A stretch of 23,180 bases of DNA from Candidatus Nitrosopumilus sp. (GTDB lineage: Archaea; Thermoproteota; Nitrososphaeria; Nitrososphaerales; Nitrosopumilaceae): positions 1-23,180 of the forward strand of contig JABMOR010000010.1 in assembly GCA_013203245.1 (NCBI GenBank). The letters run 5' to 3'. Position 1 is the stretch's first letter. Each line of letters opens with the position of its first letter. A program made the position numbers and the translations under genes. The notes under the pieces are model-generated. The model was not told where the DNA came from, did not search any database, and saw only the letters and a list, made by a program, of their open reading frames with translations. Of this stretch, positions 6,136-14,440 are shown in pieces.

Positions 6136-6534
6136 ATGAAAAAAACACAAAAAGAAGAATCAAAAAAAATGAAAATTTTGATAGTTGATGATAATGAACA
6201 AATCACAAAAATGTTAACTACATTTTTAGAATTAAAAGGACATCAATGCACCATAGCAAATGACGGAAATGAGGGGTTAAGCCAAATTAAAGAGAACATC
6301 TATGACGTAATATTATTAGATTTAGCAATGCCAGAGTTTGATGGTTACTCAGTAATTAAAAATTTGGAAGATAGTAACACGCTAAAAGATCACAAAATAA
6401 TTGTCTTTACGGCATCAACAATTACGCAAGATGAATTAGAAAATCTTGTAAAAAGAGGAGTAACGGCATACTTGCTAAAACCAATAGACATTGATCTTTT
6501 GCATTCAAAATTAGTAGAAATTGCAGATTTGTAA
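6136..6534 (+). CDS. Single-domain response regulator (CheY-like receiver)
   Basis: This 132-aa protein consists of one receiver domain and no output domain. The acidic pocket is formed by VDD (Asp18, Asp19), the phospho-acceptor is Asp62 in LLDLAMP, the switch Thr92 lies in FTAST, and Lys115 lies in LLKPID. All catalytic residues are present. The first 11 residues are a Lys-rich extension; a second ATG at 6169 (MKILIVDDN) could be the true start. It lies 1 nt after the small sensor-like gene and 17 nt before the kinase gene, so the three are one operon and the kinase is its probable phosphodonor. With no output domain it must act by protein contact, possibly on a partner encoded elsewhere. 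Confidence 0.93.
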   Translation: MKKTQKEESKKMKILIVDDNEQITKMLTTFLELKGHQCTIANDGNEGLSQIKENIYDVILLDLAMPEFDGYSVIKNLEDSNTLKDHKIIVFTASTITQDELENLVKRGVTAYLLKPIDIDLLHSKLVEIADL

Positions 6535-6551
6535 AATAGAGGAATAGTCTA

Positions 6552-7616
6552 GTGCTTTCAATTAAATATACATTATTTTCTGTTTCAGGGGTTTCAAGTT
6601 TTATCATTTTTTACATGGGCGTGGTAAATTTTCTAACATCAGCTGATGAATCAACAGGGATGATTTTATTGATATTTTCTATTTTTGTTGCAATAGGCAC
6701 GTTACTAGCAACAGTACATATTTCAAAAATCATCACAGAACCAATAGAAAAACTGGCAAAAAGTATGAGTGAATTTTCAAAAACAAACAAAAGAGCAAAA
6801 GGATATGAAATTAAAACTAATGTTTCAGAAATATTCCAATTAAATGAGGATTTCACCAGTATGGAAGAAAAAGTTGAGAAAACAATTACAGTTCAAAACG
6901 AATACGTAGAAAAATTAAAAGATATGGATAGAAAGAAAATTGAATTTTCTTCAATGGTGTCCCACGAATTAAAAACTCCACTAGTTCCAATTTTAGGATA
7001 TATTCAAATGCTTCAAAAAGAAAATTTTTTAGGAGATTTAAATGATAAACAAATAGATGCAGTAAATGAAATTTATATCTCGACACTAAAACTGCAAAGG
7101 CTGATAGGGGACATACTTACAACTCAAAAACTAGATTTAGGGAAGCTTGATTTTAATAAAGAAAATACGAATGTGTCAGATTTACTTTTATCAATACTTA
7201 AAGAATTCAAACCAATTGCACTTGAAAAAAATATTATTTTGGAAATGGATTATGATGAAAATATCCACATTTTAACAGATAAAGATAGAATCAACCAAGT
7301 CTTTTCGAATTTGATTAAAAATGCAATTGATTTTGTTTCCGCTAAAACAGGAATCGTCACTATAGGGGCAAAGGACCAAGATGACCATGTAGAATTTTTT
7401 GTAAGTGATAACGGTCAAGGAATATCTGCAGATAAACAGAGTGAAATTTTTAAAAAATTCTATCAAATTGATACTTCAACAAGCAGGAAAAGAAGCGGGA
7501 GTGGACTAGGTTTGGCAATATGTAAAGGAATTGTTGAGGGTTTGGGGGGAAAGATTAGGGTTGAAAGTGAAGAAAATGTAAAAACTACGTTCTTTTTTAA
7601 TATTCCAAAAAACTAA
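6552..7616 (+). CDS. Membrane sensor histidine kinase with HAMP-like linker
   Basis: This 354-aa kinase has two membrane helices (about residues 8-26 and 37-57) separated by a loop of only ~10 residues, so it has almost no extracellular sensor domain. A HAMP-like linker follows (ISKIITEPIEKLAKSM), then a coiled coil, the HisKA H-box SHELKTPL with phospho-acceptor His138, the N-box NLIKNAIDF (253 on), G1 DNGQGI (286-291), the F-box FKKFYQ and G2 GSGLGL (326-331). All ATP-binding motifs are intact. The start is GTG at 6552, preceded by GAGGA at 6539-6543. It is the last gene of the operon with the receiver and small sensor-like protein, which might supply the missing input. The stimulus is unknown; membrane state or a partner protein is plausible. 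Confidence 0.95.
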   Translation: MLSIKYTLFSVSGVSSFIIFYMGVVNFLTSADESTGMILLIFSIFVAIGTLLATVHISKIITEPIEKLAKSMSEFSKTNKRAKGYEIKTNVSEIFQLNEDFTSMEEKVEKTITVQNEYVEKLKDMDRKKIEFSSMVSHELKTPLVPILGYIQMLQKENFLGDLNDKQIDAVNEIYISTLKLQRLIGDILTTQKLDLGKLDFNKENTNVSDLLLSILKEFKPIALEKNIILEMDYDENIHILTDKDRINQVFSNLIKNAIDFVSAKTGIVTIGAKDQDDHVEFFVSDNGQGISADKQSEIFKKFYQIDTSTSRKRSGSGLGLAICKGIVEGLGGKIRVESEENVKTTFFFNIPKN

Positions 7617-7632
7617 AAATAAATCAGATTAC

Positions 7633-8997
7633 CTAACTAGGTGAAACCATAGAACTTTGTTTAGTTTCTAATTCAGACAAATTGTCTTTTCTAAGATTTA
7701 GAAAAAAATCAACAAGCATATCTAAACCTGCAACTACCTTGGGAGCATTCTTTTTTACAAATTCAGTTTTTTCAGAGAGTGATTTTGGTTTATTTTTAAG
7801 ATATTTTTCATAAACTTTAGCCCCATCATAGTCAACATATGCAATTCTGGCACTAAAATCAGTCCTCTCCAAAACAAGACTATCCCCACCAACTATGGCA
7901 GTATGGTATGGATGGATAATGAGCGATTCAGATAGTTTTTGTGACGTAGTGATTTTTGCTTTTTGTAAATCAAGAGCAAATGAATTAAAATCAGCTAAAA
8001 GATAAAACGTTGCATCAGGTTTTGTTGCTTTAACTCCATCAATTGATGTTAATTTGTGATAGGTGTATTCACCCATTATTTGATGAATGTTACGAGTCAC
8101 AATGAAATATTCATCAATATCTTTACTAATTTCAAATCCAGCAACAGCAGCATGTTGAATTGGTGTTGATACTGCAGTGTATTCAGTTGCAAGGATTTTT
8201 TTAAATTGTGATCTAAAATCAGATGTATGTTGAGGGAAAATTACATAGCCTAACCTATACCCTCCAGCTGCATGAGATTTTGATAGTCCATTTGTAACAA
8301 AAGTTCCTTCAGGGTAAATTTTTGCCATACTGACAAATTTTGAAAAATCATATGTAGTTAGAGCATAAATCTCATCAGAGATTACTAGAATGTTTTGTTC
8401 TCTACATACATCAGTAATTTCTTCTAGTTCCAATTTGTCATAAAGTAACCCAGTTGGATTGTTAGGGTTGTTTAATATCAAAATCTTTTGCCTATCTTGT
8501 AATCGTAATGCCAATTTTCTAAGATCATTAGGGGAGATTTTTTTATTTGCACGAGTTGGCAACATGTGATAATTTTTTTTCAGGAATCTAATCTGTGGAA
8601 GATATCCCAACCATGCAGGAGTAGGCAAAATAACAGTTCCGTGTAATATCTCTAAGAGATTAAATATCAACTCTTTGGTTCCAGGACCAACATAGATTCT
8701 TTCAGGGGCCACATCTAGTCCAAAATAATGCTTATTGTATTTTGAAATAGCATTTCGTAATTCGGGGATTCCAGGTACTGCCGCATACGCTCCCTTGTCT
8801 GCATTTTTGATCAATGCCTCTTGAATTAATTTTGGGACAGGGAATGGAGATTGTCCAAACGCAAATCCATAGTAACCAAAATTACATTCAGGATGAGGGC
8901 AATCTGAATGAAATTCTTGTAAAAAGGTGTTTAATTTGAGATTTTCAGGCATCTCAATGTCTTCTACCTGCTGATCAACTACAAATTTCATCAACAT
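7633..8997 (-). CDS. Class I/II PLP-dependent aminotransferase
   Basis: This 454-aa fold-type I aminotransferase has PLP contacts at NNPNNPTG (from residue 176), ISDEIY (206-211, Asp208 pairing with the pyridine nitrogen), and the Schiff-base Lys240 in NGLSKSHAAGGYRLGY, which also supplies the phosphate-binding Arg. The N-terminus includes YYGFAFGQSPFPVP, and the YAAVPGIPELRNAISKY stretch is typical of aspartate/aromatic/alanine aminotransferases. It is longer than most (about 390-400 aa) because of an N-terminal ~40-residue extension and a C-terminal Lys/Glu-rich tail. The substrate cannot be fixed. ATG at 8997 or 8991 could be used; a TATA-like TTTATCTATAAT near 9014-9027 fits either. It lies 64 bp downstream of the acyl-CoA synthetase stop and converges with the kinase gene across 16 bp. 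Confidence 0.92.
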   Translation of the reverse strand: MLMKFVVDQQVEDIEMPENLKLNTFLQEFHSDCPHPECNFGYYGFAFGQSPFPVPKLIQEALIKNADKGAYAAVPGIPELRNAISKYNKHYFGLDVAPERIYVGPGTKELIFNLLEILHGTVILPTPAWLGYLPQIRFLKKNYHMLPTRANKKISPNDLRKLALRLQDRQKILILNNPNNPTGLLYDKLELEEITDVCREQNILVISDEIYALTTYDFSKFVSMAKIYPEGTFVTNGLSKSHAAGGYRLGYVIFPQHTSDFRSQFKKILATEYTAVSTPIQHAAVAGFEISKDIDEYFIVTRNIHQIMGEYTYHKLTSIDGVKATKPDATFYLLADFNSFALDLQKAKITTSQKLSESLIIHPYHTAIVGGDSLVLERTDFSARIAYVDYDGAKVYEKYLKNKPKSLSEKTEFVKKNAPKVVAGLDMLVDFFLNLRKDNLSELETKQSSMVSPS

Positions 8998-9061
8998 GTC
9001 TTGTGATTAATGAAATTATAGATAAAACGTGTAATAGTAAATATCAAAGAGTTAGATTAAT

Positions 9062-10987
9062 TCAACCTAATTTTTGAATTTCATCTAAAATGGAAGGATT
9101 TTCAACAGAGGATAAATCACCTAAATCTTTTCCAAGTAATTTTGAACGTAGTAATCTGCGCATAATTTTTCCAGTTCGAGTTTTGGGAAGATCAGATAAT
9201 TGGATAATGAGTTTGGGTTTTGCAAGTTTGCCAATTTTTTCAGATATATGATCAGATATTTCTAAAGACGAAATTTTTTCAAATTTGTCATCTGCAACAA
9301 AAAATACAACTATTGCCTCACCCGTAAGATCATCAGGTATAGAAATTGATGCAGCATCAGATATTTTTTTGTGTGAAATTACAGTTTGTTCAATTTCAGC
9401 AGTACTCATTCTATGTCCTGAGACATTAATCACATCATCAGTTCTTCCACGCATATACCAGAGATTATCTTTGTCAACATAGACATAATCTCCATGAAAC
9501 CAAATATTTTCAAATCTGGACCAATAAGTTTCAAGATATCTTTTACTATCATTTAGTAAACCGCGGGTCATTGCAGGCCATGGAGATTTTATAATTAAAT
9601 AACCATTATGTTCTCTTGTGGAATTTTGATCATCATCAACAACATCTAAATTCATTCCAGGGATAGGAATTCCAACAGTAGATGGTTTGAGTTTCATTCC
9701 AGGAAAAACAGATAGCATTGCACCACCTATTTCAGTACCTCCAGACAAATTCATAATAGGTATTTTTTTATTTCCAACTTTTTCATATAACCACCACCAG
9801 GAATCTTCATCAAGAGGTTCTCCAGTAGTTGGAATATTTTTAATTTTATCCAAGTTAAATAATTTTAATGGTTCAACATTATTTTTTTTAAATAATCTTA
9901 CTGCAGTTGGTGATATTCCAAAAATTGTTGCATTATAATCAGATAACATCTTCCATATTCTATTTGGTGTTGGGAAATCCAGGGCACCATCATAAATGAC
10001 AGAGCTTGCACCCATTATCAAAAGACCATACACATTCCACACTAAACCTGTAATCCAACCTATATCCGCAGGCCAAAACAAGACGTCTTGTGCCTGAGTA
10101 TCAATAAGATATGCAGACTGATATCCTGCAAAAACGGAAAAACCACCATGAGTGTGAACCACGCCCTTTGGATTACCAGTAGTACCTGAAGTATACAAAA
10201 TAAACAATGGGTCCTCTGAATCTAAAATTTCAGTTTTACAGATATTATCTTGTAAGGATACAAGTTTATCATAAAAAATAATTTGATCTGATTCAAAATA
10301 TTCATCAATTCCTTTGTATGGAATTACAATAGTTTTCTCTACTTGCGTATCTTTTAATGCAATTTCTACTGATTGTTTTTGAGAGATAGATTTTCCTTTT
10401 CTATAAAATCCATCAGAAATTAATAGAATTTTGGCATTACAGTCCTGTAACCTCACATGTAGTGATTCAGAACTATATCCTGAAAAAATTACAGTTTGAA
10501 TTGCACCTATTTTTGCTGCAGCAAGTATGGAGAGAATCGCCTCCTCAATCATTGGCAAATAAATTGCAATTACATCGCCTTTTTTTACTCCAAGTGATTT
10601 TAATCCATTTGCAAGTCGAGACACTTTGGAATCAAGTTCAGAGTAGGAAATTTGGGAAATCACACCATCTTCAGATTCAAAATAATATGCAATTTTTCCA
10701 GGAGAGAGTTTTGCAAATTTCTCTACTGATGATTTGTAAATGTTTGTTTTGCCATTTATGAACCATTTTGCCCAAGCAATTCCTTTGGAAACATCCAATA
10801 TTTTCTCATAAGGGTTATCCCAAACAATGCCAATATCAGAATCTACAGACTTCCAAAACCATTCAAGATCATCTTTAGCTTTTTGAGATAATTCCTCCAA
10901 TGAGGAAACATTGTGTTTTTTCATAAATTTGTAAATATTAGATTCTTCAATTTGTTTTTCAGTTGGAATAAATTTAAAATCAGACAA
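9062..10987 (-). CDS. AMP-forming acyl-CoA synthetase, acetyl-CoA synthetase-like with enlarged pocket
   Basis: This 641-aa member of the ANL superfamily activates a carboxylic acid with ATP and CoA, giving acyl-CoA, AMP and PPi. The ACS-type N-terminal domain covers residues ~30-95. It is followed by the P-loop YTSGTTGNPKG (265-275), FWPADIGWITG, TTGEPLDEDSW, GGTEIGG, WFHGDYVYVD, the hinge GRTDDVINVSGHR, and the C-terminal catalytic Lys in KTRTGKIMRR. Overall architecture and length match acetyl-CoA synthetase. The acetate-specifying Trp of WWQTETGG is replaced (SGGTEIGG, Gly416), which in known ACS enzymes opens the pocket to longer acids. Propionate, 3-hydroxypropionate, 4-hydroxybutyrate, acetoacetate or similar are therefore more likely than acetate. 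The start is a TTG; an in-frame stop two codons upstream leaves no alternative before Met22. Confidence 0.92.
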   Translation of the reverse strand: MSDFKFIPTEKQIEESNIYKFMKKHNVSSLEELSQKAKDDLEWFWKSVDSDIGIVWDNPYEKILDVSKGIAWAKWFINGKTNIYKSSVEKFAKLSPGKIAYYFESEDGVISQISYSELDSKVSRLANGLKSLGVKKGDVIAIYLPMIEEAILSILAAAKIGAIQTVIFSGYSSESLHVRLQDCNAKILLISDGFYRKGKSISQKQSVEIALKDTQVEKTIVIPYKGIDEYFESDQIIFYDKLVSLQDNICKTEILDSEDPLFILYTSGTTGNPKGVVHTHGGFSVFAGYQSAYLIDTQAQDVLFWPADIGWITGLVWNVYGLLIMGASSVIYDGALDFPTPNRIWKMLSDYNATIFGISPTAVRLFKKNNVEPLKLFNLDKIKNIPTTGEPLDEDSWWWLYEKVGNKKIPIMNLSGGTEIGGAMLSVFPGMKLKPSTVGIPIPGMNLDVVDDDQNSTREHNGYLIIKSPWPAMTRGLLNDSKRYLETYWSRFENIWFHGDYVYVDKDNLWYMRGRTDDVINVSGHRMSTAEIEQTVISHKKISDAASISIPDDLTGEAIVVFFVADDKFEKISSLEISDHISEKIGKLAKPKLIIQLSDLPKTRTGKIMRRLLRSKLLGKDLGDLSSVENPSILDEIQKLG

Positions 10988-11028
10988 AGTTTAATTTTTC
11001 ATCTTCAATGGGGTAAAAAGATTTTTTG

Positions 11029-11292
11029 TTATGAAATATCAATGCCCAGACGTCTTGCACAAGCAATTGCAGATTTACCGACGTCTTCATCAATTCCAAC
11101 TTTGAGTAATTTCTCAGTCCATCCAGTTTGAGTCCCTCTCGTATTTTCATGATAATATTCCCTCAAAATCACACCTATTTCATCATCTAATCTAGACCTA
11201 GTAGCCTCATTCATGCCAGCCTGTAGAATTGTGGCATCAGATGATGCTAGAATTTTGATAAATTCAATGCTTTCCAGAGACAATTCGGCCAT
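11029..11292 (-). CDS. Unknown 87-aa protein coupled to gatB
   Basis: This small soluble protein begins MAELSLESIEFIKILASSDA, is largely helical, and ends DEDVGKSAIACARRLGIDIS with one Cys. I do not recognise a family. The ATG at 11292 shares a base with the gatB stop (TGATG); a TTG one codon upstream is less likely. The overlap makes it the fourth cistron of the gatCAB operon and suggests a role linked to tRNA amidation or to the transamidosome, for example as a small accessory or assembly factor. That is inference from position only. It ends 41 bp before the acyl-CoA synthetase gene start. Confidence 0.78.
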   Translation of the reverse strand: MAELSLESIEFIKILASSDATILQAGMNEATRSRLDDEIGVILREYYHENTRGTQTGWTEKLLKVGIDEDVGKSAIACARRLGIDIS

Positions 11293-12698
11293 CAAACACC
11301 AATCTGTTTTTTCAGAATATCAAGAGTTAGTGTAGGATCTGCCTTTCCTTTTGTTTTCTGCATAACTTTGCCCACCAAATAATTTATTGTTTGAGGATTT
11401 GATTTTGTCTCCTCTACTGCTTGTGATTCTTCTGAAATTACCAGAGTAATAATTCCAGACAATTCAGATTCATCTGAAACATTTCCAAGGTCCAGTTCTG
11501 TAATTACAGTAGACAGATCTTTTCCAGATTTTAAAATCTCATGTAATGCATTTTTAGAGGAATTTCTAGAAACTTTACCGGACTGAATTGCGTCTGCTAG
11601 TTCTTTTAGATGTATGAAAGTAAATTTAGACACTTCACGTTTTTCTCTAGTGTCAACTAACCCCATTAATTCAGTGGTAATAATATTTGCAACTTCTTTT
11701 GCGTTTGATTCAGTATGGGCATCCTCAAACAAATCAGAATAGTATTTGTCTGAAGATAACACATCAGCTACTTGTGAAGGAATATTATATTTTGAAATAT
11801 ATCTCTCTTTTTTAGAATTTATGCTTTCAGGCATTTCAATTTGCAATTTCTTTCTAATTTCAGGATCAATTGTGATCCACGGAATATCACCCTCTAAGAA
11901 ATAACGGTAGTCAAGATCTTCTTCCTTAGAACGAGAAGATACCGTAATTTTTCTCTGGTCATCCCAATGACGAGTCTCTTGAATTATATCTATATCACGA
12001 GAATGCAAACTTTCTTGTCTTGTAATTTCAAAATGAACTGCTTTTTCCAAATCATGAAATGATCCAATATTTTTTATTTCAACTTTTTTGCCACCTTCAA
12101 TTGAGACATTGGCATCTGCCCTCATTGCACCTTCCAGACTGGGGTCAGCCACACCAAGATTTGCTAAAATGTCAGACAAAATGTTTAGAAAATCCCTTAC
12201 TTCTTTTGGTGTTTCAAAGTCAGGCTCTGTCACAATTTCTACCAATGGTGTACCTGCACGATTGTAATCTACTAGAGTGATCTGGTTTTTTGATGAACTT
12301 CCCTCATAAATCAACCGTCCAGGATCCTCTTCTAGTTGAATTCGAGTGATTCTAATTTTTTTGTCACCTACCATAATAGAGCCAGCGCCGCCCACACTTG
12401 TATCACCATAGATGTTCAATTGTGTGATTTGAAAATTTTTTGGAGAATCAGGATAAAAATAATTTTTTCTAAAAAAGGCAATTTTTTCAGGAGTCGTACA
12501 ATTTAGAGCCATTGCAATTAGTGTGGCTTTTTTTACAGCATCTTGATTTAATCTAGGTAAACTTCCAGGCAATCCCATGCAAACAGGACAAATGTTTTCA
12601 TTAATTTCAAATTCTCTATAGTTTGCCTTGCATGAACAAAATAATTTGCTATTCAAATTAGTCAATTGACAGTGAATCTCCAAACCAATCATAGTCAT
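11292..12698 (-). CDS. gatB: Asp-tRNA(Asn)/Glu-tRNA(Gln) amidotransferase subunit B
   Basis: GatB is the tRNA-binding and kinase subunit. It phosphorylates the carboxyl of Asp or Glu mis-acylated on tRNA, and ammonia from GatA then displaces the phosphate. The 468-aa length is normal for the family. The N-terminus MTMIGLEIHCQL is diagnostic. The zinc site is FCSCKAN...CPVCMG (four Cys), followed by the catalytic GSLPRLN and EEDPGRL segments, ADANVSI, and RYFLEGDIPW. The C-terminal ~150 residues form the helical and YqeY-like tRNA-binding tail ending in KGKADPTLTLDILKKQIGV. It overlaps gatA by 4 nt (ATGA) and the downstream small gene by 1 nt. With the neighbouring AspRS it probably makes Asn-tRNA(Asn), since archaea use GatDE for Gln-tRNA(Gln). 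Confidence 0.97.
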   Translation of the reverse strand: MTMIGLEIHCQLTNLNSKLFCSCKANYREFEINENICPVCMGLPGSLPRLNQDAVKKATLIAMALNCTTPEKIAFFRKNYFYPDSPKNFQITQLNIYGDTSVGGAGSIMVGDKKIRITRIQLEEDPGRLIYEGSSSKNQITLVDYNRAGTPLVEIVTEPDFETPKEVRDFLNILSDILANLGVADPSLEGAMRADANVSIEGGKKVEIKNIGSFHDLEKAVHFEITRQESLHSRDIDIIQETRHWDDQRKITVSSRSKEEDLDYRYFLEGDIPWITIDPEIRKKLQIEMPESINSKKERYISKYNIPSQVADVLSSDKYYSDLFEDAHTESNAKEVANIITTELMGLVDTREKREVSKFTFIHLKELADAIQSGKVSRNSSKNALHEILKSGKDLSTVITELDLGNVSDESELSGIITLVISEESQAVEETKSNPQTINYLVGKVMQKTKGKADPTLTLDILKKQIGV

Positions 12699-14140
12699 AT
12701 TGGAACCTCCGGCAAACTTACAGTTTGTTCTAATGCATATGCTGCTTGAAGTAATGATTTGTCATTCATGGAATCGGCCATCAATTGAATTCCAATTGGC
12801 AGTCCATTTGAATTGGCAAACGGAATTGATATTGCAGGTTTTCCAGTAAGATTCGCAGTGACAGTATTGATATCAACTAAAAACAATGAGATAGGGTCAT
12901 CAATTTTTTCACCAAATTTGAATGGTAAAATTGGGACAGTTGGAGATACAAGAAAATCAAATTTCTTGAATGCCTCGTTGATTTCTCTTGTAAGTTTACT
13001 TTTTACTTTTAATGCCTTTAGGAAATATTTTCCAGCGTGTCCTGCAGAAGGAACAAATCCACCAATAATCATTCTTCTAGTTACTTCAGGGCCAAAATTA
13101 CGTCGAGCCTTTGAAATGTAAGAATTAAACTCGTATCCTTCTAATGGAAAATCATAGCCATATCTAATATTATCATATCTTGCAAGATTACTGCTAGCTT
13201 CTGTTGCAGTGATGGTATAATAAGCTGCAACAGAATATTTTACCATATCAAGTGAGATTTCCTCACATATTGCACCCAAAGATTCTAGTTTAGAAATAGC
13301 ATCTTTTGTAGCAGATAATACTGCAGGGTCTATTCCCTCCCCAATCATCTCTTTGATTATACCAATACGTTTACCCTCAATACCAGATTCTATACCTAAA
13401 AGATAGTCCTCGTTTTTGTTATCAATTGTAGTGTTATCATTATGGTCAATTCCAGAAATCATGTTTAGCATAAAGGCTGAATCCTTTACAGTTCTAGTAA
13501 GAGGGCCAATCTGTTCAATGCTGTTAGCATATGAAATCAGACCATATCTACTAATCAAACCATAAGTTGGCTTGTATCCCACTGTAGAGCAAAAACTTGC
13601 AGGGTTTCTTACAGAACCGCCAGTATCAGAACCAAGGGACGCCACACATTCAAAACTACTGACAGATACAGCACTACCGCCAGAAGAACCACCAGGAACG
13701 TAATTTGTATCCCAGGGATTTTTACTTGGACCAAATGCACTAAATTCAGTTGTTAGCCCCATTGCAAATTCATCCAGGTTTACTTTGCCGATAAATATTG
13801 CATCCTGTTGTTTTAATTTTTTTATAACCGTAGCATCATAAGGTGCCACAAAATTTTCAAGCATTTTTGAGGCACATGTGGTCTTTGAATTTTTTATGCA
13901 GATGTTATCTTTAATTGAAATTGGCATTCCAAAACAATTTCCAACTTTATCCCCAGACTTTATTTTCTTGTCAATTTTGCGGGCTTGATCAACTGCCTCT
14001 TCATTTACAGATAGGAATGCGTGTAGTTTATCATCGACATTTTGAATTTGCTCAATAGTTTTTGCAACAAAATCTTCTACAGAAATATTTCCAGTTTTTA
14101 CTTCTTGAATGAAATCAAGGGCAGATATTTTTAGGTTCAT
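12695..14140 (-). CDS. gatA: Asp-tRNA(Asn)/Glu-tRNA(Gln) amidotransferase subunit A
   Basis: GatA is the amidase-signature subunit that releases ammonia from glutamine and channels it to GatB. The 481-aa protein has the complete catalytic triad: Lys77 in SIKDNICIKN, Ser152 in PGGSSGGSA (cis-Ser) and the nucleophile Ser176 in GSDTGGSVRNPA. These positions sit two residues below the S. aureus GatA numbering. The segment YGLISYANSIEQIGPLTRTVKD is also family-typical. It overlaps gatC by 4 nt at its start and gatB by 4 nt at its end, so stoichiometric translation of the three subunits is expected. The protein is cytosolic. Nothing is missing or truncated. Confidence 0.97.
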   Translation of the reverse strand: MNLKISALDFIQEVKTGNISVEDFVAKTIEQIQNVDDKLHAFLSVNEEAVDQARKIDKKIKSGDKVGNCFGMPISIKDNICIKNSKTTCASKMLENFVAPYDATVIKKLKQQDAIFIGKVNLDEFAMGLTTEFSAFGPSKNPWDTNYVPGGSSGGSAVSVSSFECVASLGSDTGGSVRNPASFCSTVGYKPTYGLISRYGLISYANSIEQIGPLTRTVKDSAFMLNMISGIDHNDNTTIDNKNEDYLLGIESGIEGKRIGIIKEMIGEGIDPAVLSATKDAISKLESLGAICEEISLDMVKYSVAAYYTITATEASSNLARYDNIRYGYDFPLEGYEFNSYISKARRNFGPEVTRRMIIGGFVPSAGHAGKYFLKALKVKSKLTREINEAFKKFDFLVSPTVPILPFKFGEKIDDPISLFLVDINTVTANLTGKPAISIPFANSNGLPIGIQLMADSMNDKSLLQAAYALEQTVSLPEVPI

Positions 14141-14406
14141 GAAGACATCTTTGGTGCACGAACATACGTTCCCTTGTAGTGATTTAGTTTTTCAATTAAT
14201 TTATCCTCAAATGGAATGTATTCATCTTTTCTTAAATTGGAGATAGGGATTTCAGGCATTGAAATTTCTTCAGATTCAACCCCAGCAGAGTCTAATATGT
14301 CAAAATAACCAATCATTGATTTTACTTTATCAACATATTCATCATGATCATCAATCTCTATTCTCATTAATTTTGAAACGTGTTCTATTTCTTCTTCAGT
14401 CACCAT
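14137..14406 (-). CDS. gatC: Asp-tRNA(Asn)/Glu-tRNA(Gln) amidotransferase subunit C
   Basis: GatC is the small belt-like subunit that wraps the GatA-GatB interface and stabilises GatA. The 89-aa protein begins VTEEEIEHVSKLMRIEI, the standard GatC N-terminal helix. The middle (MIGYFDILDSAGV) and the C-terminal extended part with P-x-x-R-x-D-like elements (NLRKDEYIP, TYVRAPKM) also match. It is the first gene of the gatCAB operon and overlaps gatA by 4 nt. A TATA-like element lies at 14431-14440, ~28 nt upstream of the ATG, so the mRNA is likely leaderless. That box overlaps the stop codon of the pilin-like gene. Confidence 0.93.
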   Translation of the reverse strand: MVTEEEIEHVSKLMRIEIDDHDEYVDKVKSMIGYFDILDSAGVESEEISMPEIPISNLRKDEYIPFEDKLIEKLNHYKGTYVRAPKMSS

Positions 14407-14430
14407 AATGCATCAAAATGTCAATGTGTT

Positions 14431-14440
14431 GTATATTATT
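14431..14440 (-). promoter_or_regulatory. TATA element of the gatCAB operon
   Basis: AATAATATAC on the minus strand is centred ~28 nt before the gatC ATG at 14406. It overlaps the TAA of the upstream pilin-like gene (14436-14438). The amidotransferase operon therefore seems to have its own promoter despite the 29-bp gap. Confidence 0.5.
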
